Positions 1 to 8,190 of a stretch of DNA of 64,000 nucleotides are shown piece by piece (the first letter of the stretch is position 1; the number at the start of each line of letters is the position of its first letter). The notes beneath the pieces are model-generated. The model made no database searches, had not been told where the DNA came from, and saw nothing but the letters and a program-made list of their open reading frames with translations. Made by a program: the position numbers and the translations under genes. The DNA is from Rhodococcus sp. NBC_00297 (GTDB lineage Bacteria > Actinomycetota > Actinomycetes > Mycobacteriales > Mycobacteriaceae), in contig NZ_CP108041.1 in NCBI RefSeq assembly GCF_036173065.1, forward strand, positions 1,178,001 to 1,242,000, read 5' to 3'.

Positions 1-696
1 ACCGCCTCGGACCCCGCTGCCGTGCAGGACGCCCTGCGGGCCTTCCGCATCCCGGACGCGGGCCACTTCGCCGTCGTGTCCGCCGAGACCACCGTCGACC
101 GGGGTGCCACTCCGGGCAGCGCGCGCGAGAGCATCCTGCCGCTCGGTGTCGAGTCGGTGTGGGACACCGATGCGGACGGTCACCTGGGACTGCTGGTCGC
201 CTCGGCGCCGGCGGTGCTCGACGACGCGGTGGACACCCTGGGCCGGCTCTACGGCACCCGACTGGGTGTCGGCACGTACTACGAGCGGTCGCTGTCCACC
301 CCGACGGCGGTGGCGCAGGCCCGGACGGCTCGTCGCTGCGCACCGCCGGGGAGCGCGCGCATCAGTCGCTACGACGCGTGTCCGGTTCCGCTGCTGCTGG
401 TCTCGACTCCCGACGCCGCCGCGCGGGCCGCCCGACAGATCCTGGGTCCGCTCGCCGTGGCCGAGGGCCCGCACCGCCTCGCGGACCGGGACAGCCTGCT
501 CGAGACGCTCGACGCGTGGTTCGCGGCCGCCGGTTCCACCACCGCGGCGGCCGACCGCTTGCACTACCACCGCAACACCGTGCTCTACCGGCTCCGCCGT
601 ATCCACGACCTCACGGGCCGTGATCACACGAACCCGGTGGACGCCGCCGAACTGTACGTCGGTCTGCGCGCAGCGGAGCTGGCCCGCGTTCGGTGA
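1..696 (+). CDS. PucR-family transcriptional regulator (C-terminal part)
   Basis: The reading frame is open from base 1, so the gene starts upstream and only its last 231 residues or so are present. The final 70 residues form the PucR-type helix-turn-helix domain: a segment starting [19 protein letters not shown], then [15 protein letters not shown], the recognition-helix signature of the family (PF13556). The preceding part resembles the GGDEF-like or regulatory region of CdaR/PucR proteins. Such proteins usually control catabolic genes, but no target is visible here. The assignment to the family is firm; the effector is unknown. Confidence 0.85.
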   Translation, partial: TASDPAAVQDALRAFRIPDAGHFAVVSAETTVDRGATPGSARESILPLGVESVWDTDADGHLGLLVASAPAVLDDAVDTLGRLYGTRLGVGTYYERSLSTPTAVAQARTARRCAPPGSARISRYDACPVPLLLVSTPDAAARAARQILGPLAVAEGPHRLADRDSLLETLDAWFAAAGSTTAAADRLHYHRNTVLYRLRRIHDLTGRDHTNPVDAAELYVGLRAAELARVR

Positions 697-708
697 CGAC
701 GGCCGTGT

Positions 709-724
709 AGGAACATACGTTCGA
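709..724. promoter_or_regulatory. Probable LexA (SOS) box before the alkB-like gene
   Basis: The sequence GAAC-ATAC-GTTC (711-722), extended to GTTCGAA on the right, matches the core of the actinobacterial LexA site (GAAC, four bases, GTTC). It overlaps the place where the -35 box should lie for the -10 TACGAT at 735-740. The gene behind it encodes an alkylation-repair-type enzyme, which fits SOS control. The left flank (AGGAAC instead of TCGAAC) is imperfect. The site is seen; LexA binding is inferred. Confidence 0.6.
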
Positions 725-734
725 ACGACCGCGC

Positions 735-740
735 TACGAT
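735..740 (+). promoter_or_regulatory. -10 box for a leaderless alkB-like transcript
   Basis: TACGAT fits the actinobacterial TAnnnT -10 consensus. Six bases later lies the GTG start at 747, so transcription would begin at or next to the start codon and no ribosome binding site is needed or seen. Leaderless mRNAs are common in this group. Confidence 0.5.
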
Positions 741-746
741 GGCCCC

Positions 747-1376
747 GTGACCTACGCACTCCAGGCGTCCCTGTTCGACGACGGCGCGGACGGACCGTCG
801 CTCGGCTCCCTCACGTCCGTCCGCCGGACGGTGTTGACCGACGGCGCGTGGATCGACGTGCTGCCGAACTGGGTGAGCGGCTCGGACTCCGTCTTCGACC
901 GGCTTGTGGACGAGGTTCCGTGGCGGTCGGAACGCCGACCGATGTACGACCGCGTCGTCGACGTCCCGCGCCTGGTCTCCTTCTTCCCCGACCCCCAGCG
1001 GCTGCCCGCCCCCGTCCTGGTCGATGCCGGTCGACAGCTGAGCGAGCACTACCGGGCCGAACTGGGCGAGGACTTCGCCACGGCCGGACTCTGCTTCTAC
1101 CGCGACGGCAAGGACAGCGTCGCCTGGCACGGCGACGACCTCGGACGCGGAGCGCGCGAGGACACCATGGTCGCCATCGTGTCCCTCGGCGCCGCACGGC
1201 CGCTGTTGCTGCGACCGCGCGGCGGCGGTCCCTCGGTGAGACACACTCTGGGACACGGTGATCTGATCGTCATGGGCGGGTCCTGTCAGCGGACCTGGGA
1301 GCACTGCGTGCCCAAGAGCACGCGCGCCACGGGGCCCCGGATCAGCGTCCAGTTCCGACCGCACGGCGTGCGCTGA
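747..1376 (+). CDS. alkB: AlkB-like 2-oxoglutarate/Fe(II)-dependent dioxygenase
   Basis: The 209-residue product is an AlkB-type dioxygenase, a family that removes methyl lesions from DNA or RNA by oxidative demethylation. The iron ligands are visible as H128 and D130 (in WHGDD) and H186 (in WEHCVPK). The two arginines near the end, R198 and R204 in RISVQFR, fit the 2-oxoglutarate-binding pair. The segment GLCFYRDGKDSVAWHGDD is typical of the family. It starts with GTG, six bases after a -10 box and just behind a LexA-like site. Its last 35 bases overlap the end of the opposing DAHP synthase gene. Substrate (DNA, RNA or protein) cannot be read from sequence. Confidence 0.88.
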   Translation: MTYALQASLFDDGADGPSLGSLTSVRRTVLTDGAWIDVLPNWVSGSDSVFDRLVDEVPWRSERRPMYDRVVDVPRLVSFFPDPQRLPAPVLVDAGRQLSEHYRAELGEDFATAGLCFYRDGKDSVAWHGDDLGRGAREDTMVAIVSLGAARPLLLRPRGGGPSVRHTLGHGDLIVMGGSCQRTWEHCVPKSTRATGPRISVQFRPHGVR

Positions 1377-2418
1377 CGGCGTCGGCCAGCGCACGCACGG
1401 CGCGTTCGGTGTCCGCCCACCCGAGGCAGGCATCGGTGATCGACTGGCCGTAGGTGAGCGGCTCCCCCAACGTGCCGAGGTCCTGACGGCCCTCGACGAG
1501 GAAGCTCTCCACCATCACCCCCACGACGCCGCGGTCGCCGCCGGCGATCCGGTCGGCGAGGTCGCCCATCACGTCGAGCTGGCGTCGGTGGTTCTTGGCA
1601 CTGTTGCCGTGGCTGACGTCCACCACCACCCGCGGGTCCGCGCCCGAGCGCCGGAGCCGCTCCCCAGCGTCGGTCACCGAAGCCGCGTCGTAGTTCGGGC
1701 CGGAGGACCCACCCCGGAGGATGACGTGGGCGTCCTCGTTGCCCGTCGTGCGCACGGCGGCCAGTCGGCCGTCGTCGTCGACCCCGGCGTACACGTGCGG
1801 CGACCTCGCCGAGCGCACCCCGTCGACGGCCACCTGCACGTCGCCGTCCGTTCCGTTCTTGATGCCCACCGGCATCGGCAGACCGCTGACCATCTGGCGG
1901 TGAACCTGCGACGACGCGGTGCGGGCACCGATCGCCCCGTACGTCACCAGGTCCGAGAGATGGCCGGACAGAGCAGGATCGAGGAACTCCGTCGCCGTGG
2001 GCAGGCCGCCGTCGACGATGGCGGCCAGAATGCGCCGCGCCGCGCGGAGCCCGGCGTCGAGATCGTCCGAGCCGTCGAGGCCGGGGTCGCTGAGCAGACC
2101 CTTCCAGCCCACCGATGTCCGCGGCTTCTCGAAGTAGACCCGCATGATCACCTGGAGTCGATCCCCCACCTCGTCGGCCAGGACGGCCAGCCGGCGGGCG
2201 TAGTCCAGTGCCGCGATCGGGTCGTGCACGGAGCACGGGCCCACCACGACGGCCACGCGGTCGTCGGCTCCGGTCAGGATGGCGCGCAGGGCGTCACGGC
2301 TGTCGGCGACGCGGAGAGCCGCGTCGGCGGATGCGGGTTCCGCGTCCCGCAGCGCACGCGGCGAGACGAGCGGACCTGTCCGCGACAGGTCGGGAAGAGT
2401 GTCGAGTGCGAGAGTCAC
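1342..2418 (-). CDS. 3-deoxy-7-phosphoheptulonate synthase, class I
   Basis: This 358-residue enzyme makes DAHP from phosphoenolpyruvate and erythrose 4-phosphate, the first step of the shikimate pathway. It is the class I (AroF/G/H) type: GPCSVHD at about 60-66 carries the metal-binding cysteine, MRVYFEKPRTSVGWKG at about 92-107 and a later GIKNGTDG are substrate-binding motifs, and RGGSSGPNYD is also conserved. The GTG start at 2418 follows a GAGGA-type ribosome site. Which E. coli isozyme it resembles in feedback control cannot be told. Its 3' end overlaps the alkB-like gene by 35 bases. Confidence 0.93.
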   Translation of the reverse strand: MTLALDTLPDLSRTGPLVSPRALRDAEPASADAALRVADSRDALRAILTGADDRVAVVVGPCSVHDPIAALDYARRLAVLADEVGDRLQVIMRVYFEKPRTSVGWKGLLSDPGLDGSDDLDAGLRAARRILAAIVDGGLPTATEFLDPALSGHLSDLVTYGAIGARTASSQVHRQMVSGLPMPVGIKNGTDGDVQVAVDGVRSARSPHVYAGVDDDGRLAAVRTTGNEDAHVILRGGSSGPNYDAASVTDAGERLRRSGADPRVVVDVSHGNSAKNHRRQLDVMGDLADRIAGGDRGVVGVMVESFLVEGRQDLGTLGEPLTYGQSITDACLGWADTERAVRALADAVSARRAVGTGR

Positions 2419-2474
2419 GATGAGTCCTCGGGGCGGTCGGGTGAGACGTCACGACCGGGACACGCATTCCACGC

Positions 2475-2493
2475 GAGCCGGTCCTGCCGGCTC
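2475..2493 (-). promoter_or_regulatory. Hairpin in the 5' leader of the DAHP synthase gene
   Basis: A perfect 7-bp stem (GAGCCGG/CCGGCTC) with a 5-base loop lies about 57 bases upstream of the DAHP synthase start, in a 244-base intergenic region shared with the divergent DUF1206 gene. There is no U-run and no clear aromatic leader peptide, so an attenuator is only a possibility. The rest of the region holds the two divergent promoters, which I could not place with certainty. Confidence 0.3.
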
Positions 2494-2662
2494 GTCGGGT
2501 GGAGTGGGTCAGCGCATGGTTCCGCTGACCGGACCACCGAGGGCCGGCCTGCTGAACCAAAAATATGCTCGCTGCACACAGGCACTGTAGCGCACGGCCG
2601 TACCGACGCACCCGGGCGGCGGAAGCGGACATTCTTCTCCCTTGACGTGGGACCATGGTCCG

Positions 2663-3457
2663 ATGGCGATCGACACCTCTCGCGGGGACCGCATCCAGAA
2701 CAGCACGGCGTTCGAGAGAGCCGCCCGCGCAGGGCATCTCGTGAGCGGAGTGCTGCACCTCCTGATCGGATACATCGCGGTGCGGCTCGCCTTCGGACAG
2801 GGCGGCAACGCCGACCAGTCCGGCGCGCTGGGCGAGCTGGCCTCCAAGCCCGGCGGTGCCGTCATGCTGTGGATCGCCGTCGTCGCCTTCCTGGCCCTCG
2901 CCGCGTGGCGCATTCTCGAGGCGGTGGTGGGTAAGAAGACCGAGGCCGATTCCGGCAGTGCGACCGATCGACTCAAGGCCGGTGCACTCGCCGTCGTGTA
3001 CCTCGCATTCGCCTGGTCCGCGCTGAACTTCGCTCGCGGTGCCGGGCAGTCGACGGGTCAGCAGAACGCCGGGCTCACCGCCCGCCTCATGGAGTCGACG
3101 ATCGGCAAGGTCGTTCTCGTCGTGGCCGCGGCCGTCATCATCGGCGTCGGCGCTTATCACGTGTACAAGGGCATCTCCACGAGGTTCGAGAAGGACCTCG
3201 AGGGTCACGTCGGGCGTCCGGTCCGGGTCATCGGCGTGGTCGGATACACCGCCAAGGGCCTCGCCCTCGTCGGTGTCGGTGTCCTGGTGGCCGCCGCCGT
3301 GCTGACCGCGGATCCCGGCAAGGCGACGGGTCTCGACGGAGCGGTCAAGACCCTGGGGGCGCAGCCGTTCGGACAGATCCTGCTCGTCCTCGCCGGAGTC
3401 GGCATCGCCCTCTACGGCGTCTACGCCGTCGTGATGGCCCGGCACGCCCGGATGTGA
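2663..3457 (+). CDS. DUF1206 multi-pass membrane protein
   Basis: The 264-residue protein has about six hydrophobic segments in three similar pairs, the layout of DUF1206 (PF06724). Each pair starts with a variant of an ARxGHLVxGVLHLLIGYIAV motif, seen first near residues 17-36 and echoed near VYLAFAWSAL and VGYTAKGLALVGVGVLVAA. Function in this family is unknown; it sits in the cytoplasmic membrane. I chose the ATG at 2663 because the upstream in-frame TTG at 2642 would add only seven unconserved residues. It is divergent from the DAHP synthase gene. Confidence 0.85.
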   Translation: MAIDTSRGDRIQNSTAFERAARAGHLVSGVLHLLIGYIAVRLAFGQGGNADQSGALGELASKPGGAVMLWIAVVAFLALAAWRILEAVVGKKTEADSGSATDRLKAGALAVVYLAFAWSALNFARGAGQSTGQQNAGLTARLMESTIGKVVLVVAAAVIIGVGAYHVYKGISTRFEKDLEGHVGRPVRVIGVVGYTAKGLALVGVGVLVAAAVLTADPGKATGLDGAVKTLGAQPFGQILLVLAGVGIALYGVYAVVMARHARM

Positions 3458-3533
3458 CGTCCCGTGGGACACGCCACGAACCGCACGGGCTGTTCACAGC
3501 CTTTTCGCAGACGGGTGGTGCACAATACGGGGT

Positions 3534-3701
3534 ATGAGTCTGGACCATTCCGCCGAAACCACCATTGCACCCGTTACCGACGGTCAGTACCCATCGGTGC
3601 CCATGACGCCGCTCCGACCCGCGCCCGCCGCCTCGCAGCCGCGTGACGACGCCTACCCCGGCGTTCTCCGCACCCTCGCGATGTTCCTGTTCGCACGCTG
3701 A
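3534..3701 (+). CDS. Small hypothetical protein (55 residues)
   Basis: An ATG at 3534 opens a 55-codon frame ending at 3701. The product is proline- and alanine-rich in the middle (TPLRPAPAASQPRDD) and ends in a short hydrophobic stretch, LRTLAMFLFAR. A CACAAT hexamer 7 bases before the ATG could be a -10 box for a leaderless transcript. The 9-mer GTGCACAAT in this promoter is also the left part of the OhrR-like operator upstream of the next gene, so peroxide control is conceivable. I do not recognise a family; it could be a non-coding stretch. Confidence 0.4.
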   Translation: MSLDHSAETTIAPVTDGQYPSVPMTPLRPAPAASQPRDDAYPGVLRTLAMFLFAR

Positions 3702-3750
3702 CGTCCGCCTCGATCGCTGCGATGGACTTTTGTCTGGAGCAAAAGGTTGT

Positions 3751-3767
3751 GCACAATTCAATTGTGC
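3751..3767. promoter_or_regulatory. OhrR-type operator
   Basis: A perfect 17-bp dyad, GCACAATT-C-AATTGTGC, lies 16 bases before the ohrR start. It contains the ACAATT/AATTGT arms typical of OhrR operators. Reduced OhrR would sit here and block ohrR and ohr; oxidation of its cysteine by organic peroxide releases it. The dyad is seen; binding is inferred from family knowledge. Confidence 0.8.
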
Positions 3768-3782
3768 GCTACGTTCGGTCTT

Positions 3783-4214
3783 GTGAACGACGCGCCGACA
3801 CTGGACAAGCAACTCTGCTTCGCCCTGTACTCGGCGTCGCGGGCCACCACCGCGGTCTACCGGCCCCTGCTGGACGACCTGGGCATCACCTACCCGCAGT
3901 ACCTGGTGATGCTCGTGCTGTGGGAGCGGGACGGACTCAGCGTCTCGGAACTGGGCGATCGACTCGGCCTGGATTCCGGAACACTGTCCCCCCTGCTCAA
4001 GCGCATCGAGACACTGTCGCTCGTCACCCGCGAACGCTCAGCGGAGGACGAACGACGCGTCGAGATCCGGCTGACGGACACGGGCCGCGCCCTGCGTTCC
4101 GCGGCCGCGCACGTTCCCGAGTGCATCTTCACCGCGACCGGCCTCACCGAAGACGAGGCGACCACGCTGATCGCGCTCGTCCGCAAGACCACCGCGTCGC
4201 TTCGTTCCGCCTGA
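3783..4214 (+). CDS. ohrR: MarR-family organic peroxide sensor OhrR
   Basis: The 143-residue protein has the OhrR N-terminus [15 protein letters not shown], in which C12 is the peroxide-sensing cysteine. The winged-helix DNA-binding region follows ([22 protein letters not shown], then the wing [14 protein letters not shown]). It represses its own promoter and that of ohr in the family. The GTG at 3783 is chosen because translation from the earlier in-frame ATG at 3747 would run through the operator and add 12 residues not usual in OhrR. ohr follows 31 bases downstream, probably co-transcribed. Confidence 0.93.
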   Translation: MNDAPTLDKQLCFALYSASRATTAVYRPLLDDLGITYPQYLVMLVLWERDGLSVSELGDRLGLDSGTLSPLLKRIETLSLVTRERSAEDERRVEIRLTDTGRALRSAAAHVPECIFTATGLTEDEATTLIALVRKTTASLRSA

Positions 4215-4245
4215 CCCGTCCATCCCCACCACGAGAGGTTCACCC

Positions 4246-4668
4246 ATGAAGACGCTGTACACCGCAGAGGCATTGGCCACCGGCGACGGACGCAACGGCC
4301 ACGGCCGCACCACCGACGGCAAGGTCGACGTCGACCTCGCCGCCCCCACCGAGATGGGCGGCAGCGGCAACGGAACCAACCCGGAGCAGCTCTTCGCCGT
4401 CGGCTACGCCGCGTGCTACCACTCCGCTCTGCGCCTCGTCGCCGGCCAGCAGAAGGCCGACGTCACCGACTCCTCCGTCGGCGCGAAGGTCAGCATCGGC
4501 CCGAACGACGCCGGCGGCTTCGAGCTCGCCGTGGTCCTCGAGGTGACCCTCCCCAACCTCGATCACGACACGGCGCAGGCCCTCGCGGACAAGGCCCACG
4601 AGGTCTGCCCCTACAGCAACGCGACCCGCGGCAACATCGACGTGCAGATCACCGTCAGCGACGACTGA
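4246..4668 (+). CDS. ohr: Organic hydroperoxide resistance protein Ohr
   Basis: This 140-residue OsmC/Ohr-family peroxidase reduces organic hydroperoxides, using dihydrolipoyl or similar thiols as reductant. The two redox cysteines are visible: C57 in YAACYHSAL and C121 in [32 protein letters not shown] is the family signature before the first. The start is the ATG at 4246, preceded by CGAGAGG. It forms an operon with ohrR. The 3' end is 4 bases from the end of the convergent SDR gene. Confidence 0.95.
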   Translation: MKTLYTAEALATGDGRNGHGRTTDGKVDVDLAAPTEMGGSGNGTNPEQLFAVGYAACYHSALRLVAGQQKADVTDSSVGAKVSIGPNDAGGFELAVVLEVTLPNLDHDTAQALADKAHEVCPYSNATRGNIDVQITVSDD

Positions 4669-4672
4669 CCGT

Positions 4673-5560
4673 TCAGATCGGGTAGGTGACGCCCGTGAGC
4701 TCGACCGACCTGGTCCAGAGCTCACGGGCTTTCGCCTCGTCACGCGAGGCCTTGTTCGATCCGACCTTCTTCGGGTGCCCGCTCAGCTCCTGGAACCCGT
4801 CCGGTCCGAAGTAGCCGCCGGACTGCAGCCCCGGCGCCGTCGCGGCGTAGAGCTCCGGCAGGCTTCCCATGTAGGCCGACTGGGCGAAGACCCGGCCGAG
4901 TGACATGAACGCGTCCTGCACACTCTCCGTCCGACCCATCAACTCGGTACTCGAGTAACCGGGATGCGCCGCCAGCGAGAGCACGGGTGACCCCGCCGCA
5001 CGCAGTCGGCGATCCAGCTCGTACGCGAACAGCAGGTTCGACAGCTTCGACTGCCCGTAGGCACCCCACCGGCTGTAGCGACGCTTCTCGTAGTTGAGAT
5101 CCGACAGCTTCAGTCCCGGTACCTGGTGCATGAAACTCGACATGGTGACCACGCGGTCGGTGATCCTGTCCAGCAGGAGGCCGGTCAGCGCGAAATGCCC
5201 GAGATGGTTCGTGCCGAACTGCATCTCGAAACCGTCGGCGGTCCGCTTCAGCGGCAGTGCCATGACGCCGGCGTTGTTGATCAGTACGTCCACGGTGGGC
5301 GTGTCGTCGGCGAACTCCCGCACCGAGCTCAGATCCGCGAGGTCGAGTCGACGCACCTCGGCGCGCTCACCGATCTCGTCCGCGATCGGCTTCGCCTTCT
5401 CCACGGTCCGGCAGGCCAGCACCACCGTCGCGCCCGCGCGACCGAGTGCCTTCGCGGCCTCGGCGCCGAGCCCGCTGTTGGCTCCCGTGACCACGAAGGT
5501 CCGGCCGGACTGATCCGGTACGTCGGTCTCGACCCACTTGTGTGCAGACTTCTGTGCCAT
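4673..5560 (-). CDS. Short-chain dehydrogenase/reductase (WW-oxidoreductase/retinol-dehydrogenase-like)
   Basis: The 295-residue protein is a classical SDR with the NAD(P)-binding TGANSGLG at 25-32, NNAG at 95-98, the catalytic serines near 141-142 and the YxxxK pair Y168/K172 (AYGQSKLSN). The C-terminal part (AAHPGYSSTEL and beyond) fits the retinol dehydrogenase/WW-domain-oxidoreductase-like group common in actinobacteria. The substrate is unknown. The ATG at 5560 has a strong GGGGGGAAG ribosome site; the frame is open further upstream but lacks SDR features there. Convergent with ohr. Confidence 0.88.
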   Translation of the reverse strand: MAQKSAHKWVETDVPDQSGRTFVVTGANSGLGAEAAKALGRAGATVVLACRTVEKAKPIADEIGERAEVRRLDLADLSSVREFADDTPTVDVLINNAGVMALPLKRTADGFEMQFGTNHLGHFALTGLLLDRITDRVVTMSSFMHQVPGLKLSDLNYEKRRYSRWGAYGQSKLSNLLFAYELDRRLRAAGSPVLSLAAHPGYSSTELMGRTESVQDAFMSLGRVFAQSAYMGSLPELYAATAPGLQSGGYFGPDGFQELSGHPKKVGSNKASRDEAKARELWTRSVELTGVTYPI

Positions 5561-5641
5561 GCGCTTCCCCCCTGAGACTTCTCTCGGCCGCTCGCCGCGG
5601 CCGACCGCGTTCGAGGGTACCGGCGCACTACGCTCGATCCG

Positions 5642-6541
5642 GTGCCCGCACCGCTGCCGATCCGAGACGGTCTCAATCCGACGCGGATCCGCATGCCGGA
5701 CGCGCCGGCAGAGCACAGGACCATAGTCGAGTACCTCGTCGCACGCTTTCCGCGCGATGCGGAGGCCCTGCGCGCGAAGGTGACGGACGGCGAGGTCGTC
5801 GATGCCGCAGGACGGCCCGTGCTGGTCGACACTCCCCTGGTCCCCCGCGCCGACGTCTACCTGTACCGGGATCCGCCCGTGGAACCCGAGGTGCCGTTCA
5901 CCGCCCCGATCCTGTACCGAGACGATGCGATCGTGGTGGTGGACAAGCCGCACTTCCTGGCGACGACACCACGGGGGCGCTTCGTCGTGCAGACCGCCCT
6001 GACCCGGCTGCGACGCGAACTGGGAAACGACGCACTGTCCCCGGCGCACCGCCTCGATCGCCTCACCGCGGGCGTGCTCGTCTTCACCGCACGACAGGAC
6101 GTCCGCCGCGCATATCAGGAGATGTTCCGGGAGCGCAGCATGGTCAAGGTCTACGAAGCGGTGGCCCCCGACTCGCCGATCTCGTTCCCGCACACCGTGA
6201 TCAGCCGCATCGTCAAGGACCGTGGATCACTGCAGGCGACCGAGGTGCCGGGTGAGCCGAACAGCGAGACCGTGATCGAGAAGGTGCGCACGGTGGGCGA
6301 CCTGGCGCTCTACCGCCTGCATCCGCGCACGGGCAAGACCCATCAACTACGCGTGCACATGGCCTCTCTCGGCCTGCCCATAGTCGGCGACTCGCTGTAT
6401 CCCGTGCCGCGCGAGGTCGCCGTCGACGACTACCGGGATCCACTGCGACTGCTGGCGCGGAGCATCGAGTTCACCGACCCGCTCACAGGCGCACCGCGGC
6501 ACTTCGCGTCGCAGCGGACCCTCGCGCTGTCTCCACCGTGA
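5642..6541 (+). CDS. RluA-family pseudouridine synthase
   Basis: The 299-residue protein isomerises uridine to pseudouridine in RNA. The catalytic loop HRLDRLTAGV at 136-145 contains the aspartate nucleophile D139, and the C-terminal GKTHQLRVHMASLGLPIVGD motif is typical of the RluA/RluC/RluD group. The N-terminal 80 residues may form a weak S4-like domain. Whether the target is 23S rRNA or tRNA cannot be judged. It starts with GTG at 5642, divergent from the SDR, and its last 59 bases overlap the end of the opposing membrane protein gene. Confidence 0.9.
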   Translation: MPAPLPIRDGLNPTRIRMPDAPAEHRTIVEYLVARFPRDAEALRAKVTDGEVVDAAGRPVLVDTPLVPRADVYLYRDPPVEPEVPFTAPILYRDDAIVVVDKPHFLATTPRGRFVVQTALTRLRRELGNDALSPAHRLDRLTAGVLVFTARQDVRRAYQEMFRERSMVKVYEAVAPDSPISFPHTVISRIVKDRGSLQATEVPGEPNSETVIEKVRTVGDLALYRLHPRTGKTHQLRVHMASLGLPIVGDSLYPVPREVAVDDYRDPLRLLARSIEFTDPLTGAPRHFASQRTLALSPP

Positions 6542-7577
6542 TCCGGTGCGAGATCGCGGCGAGCGTCAACAGTCCGATCGCGAGGTTGGTCAGGGCGGCG
6601 AAGCCCGTCTCGGCGAAGTCGACGAGCGCACCGAGCAACGCGTAGATCAGGGCCGCCGACCGGAGTCGGTGCAGAGGCCAGAGGGACGCGGTGCGCCGCC
6701 GTGCGATCAGCGACGGGAGCCCGAGGGCGACCGTGATGCACGCCGTCACCCACAGGATGCCGCCCGAGATGGTCATCCGGTCGAGGGTGACATCGAGGTC
6801 GTCGCGCTCGATGACCAGACCGCCCGTGGCCAGTTGCGCGATGCCCGCCACGACCGTCGCGGACGCGGTGACCACCATGAGCCAGGACAACGCGATCGCC
6901 CAGCGCGTACTGGTCACGAACGACGCGACGGTGCGCGAGAACCACACCAGCCGACGCGTCGGCCGGGACGGTGCCGGAACGCACCGACTCAGCAGGGTGT
7001 CGATGCTCGCGACGAGCTCGGGATCGGCTCCCGTCGTCCGCGCTCGGTCGAGCAGTTCGCGGGCCAGCTCCCGGCGCGATCCCGGTACCCCACCGACGAG
7101 TCCTTCCGACGCGATGGCGGCAGCGTTCGCGAGGCATTCCCGTGGCGTCGGTTCGCGGACGTCGCGGACGGTTCGTCCGAGCACCAGGACCAGAACCACC
7201 GTCACGTACATGATCTCGGCGGACGGGCCGTAGAAGTAGTCGTTGTCCTTCGTCACGAACTTCCCGACCTCGTCCAGGAACAGACCGAAGCCGACGCCGC
7301 CCAGCAGCACGGCCGACGAGCGCGCTCCGAAGCCGAGGAACAGCCATCCGACGACGAGCGCCGTCATCATCAGCGCACCGCCCCACAGTGCGTGGGCGAT
7401 GTGCAGGCTTCCACCGCCCACCTGCGGATAGTCGGTGAGTTCGAGGTAGGCGCGGGTGAGCAGGATGGTCGCGACCGCGGCGATGACGAACGACTCCACG
7501 GACGACGTCCCGTCGGCACTGCGCACGATCGGCGTCCGCACCCGCCGCGCACGCGCACCCCGCTGCATGATGGCCAT
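6483..7577 (-). CDS. Multi-pass membrane protein, function unknown
   Basis: The 364-residue product has about eight hydrophobic segments, four before residue 140 and four after residue 215, separated by a soluble stretch of about 80 residues. The region GVGFGLFLDEVGKFVTKDNDYFYGPS is reminiscent of actinobacterial membrane proteins of unknown role. An alternative ATG lies at 7568. It is divergent from the following lipoprotein gene and its 3' end overlaps the RluA-family gene by 59 bases. I do not recognise a named family. Confidence 0.75.
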   Translation of the reverse strand: MAIMQRGARARRVRTPIVRSADGTSSVESFVIAAVATILLTRAYLELTDYPQVGGGSLHIAHALWGGALMMTALVVGWLFLGFGARSSAVLLGGVGFGLFLDEVGKFVTKDNDYFYGPSAEIMYVTVVLVLVLGRTVRDVREPTPRECLANAAAIASEGLVGGVPGSRRELARELLDRARTTGADPELVASIDTLLSRCVPAPSRPTRRLVWFSRTVASFVTSTRWAIALSWLMVVTASATVVAGIAQLATGGLVIERDDLDVTLDRMTISGGILWVTACITVALGLPSLIARRRTASLWPLHRLRSAALIYALLGALVDFAETGFAALTNLAIGLLTLAAISHRITVETARGSAATRSAAVRL

Positions 7578-7647
7578 CGTCGATCATGGTCATTCACAGG
7601 CCTCTTTCGCGGTGGAATGCGACGGTACGCCCGGTAAAGTTCGTCCG

Positions 7648-8109
7648 ATGAGACTCCTTCCCGCCACGCTCGCCGCTGCCGCCACCCTCGCCCTGGTCCT
7701 GGGTGGATGCAGCTCCGAGGATCAGCAGTCCGCACAGGACACCGCGAACAACGCCGCGGAATCGGTGGGCGACGCAGCTCAGGGCGCACTCAGCTCTGCA
7801 CAGTCGGCCGCACCCGGCATCCAGTCGAGCGCCGGCAGCCTGGCCGACGATGCCGGTAACGTGTTCGACGACGCCAAGCGCGCGACCTTCGTCGCCGCCT
7901 ACAAGGCGCAGTTCTCCGCGCTCTCCGAGGGAAAGTCCGACGAGGACATCGAATCGCTGCTCGGCAGCATCTGCCAGCAGATCACCGACGGCAAGGAGAA
8001 GGACGCCGTGGTCACCGACATCCGGTCACAGGCCACCAACAACGGCAACGAGCCCGGTGTCGACGAGGCCGGTCGCATCTACGACCAGGCGAAGGTCGCC
8101 TGCCCCTGA
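7648..8109 (+). CDS. Secreted lipoprotein, function unknown
   Basis: The 153-residue protein starts with a lipoprotein signal peptide ending in the lipobox LGGC (cysteine near 21), so it should be anchored on the outer face of the membrane. A helical alanine/serine-rich linker (about 25-70) follows, then a domain with two cysteines near residues 110 and 152 that could form a disulfide. TAAAGT at 7635-7640, seven bases before the ATG, suggests a leaderless transcript. No known family recognised. Confidence 0.75.
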   Translation: MRLLPATLAAAATLALVLGGCSSEDQQSAQDTANNAAESVGDAAQGALSSAQSAAPGIQSSAGSLADDAGNVFDDAKRATFVAAYKAQFSALSEGKSDEDIESLLGSICQQITDGKEKDAVVTDIRSQATNNGNEPGVDEAGRIYDQAKVACP

Positions 8110-8190
8110 CCGCACGAGCTCCGCGAGGTGCGCGGGCTGTCGGTGATCGGGGTTAGCGTGGCGATCGTTCCCCTTCGGAAGGATCTCATC

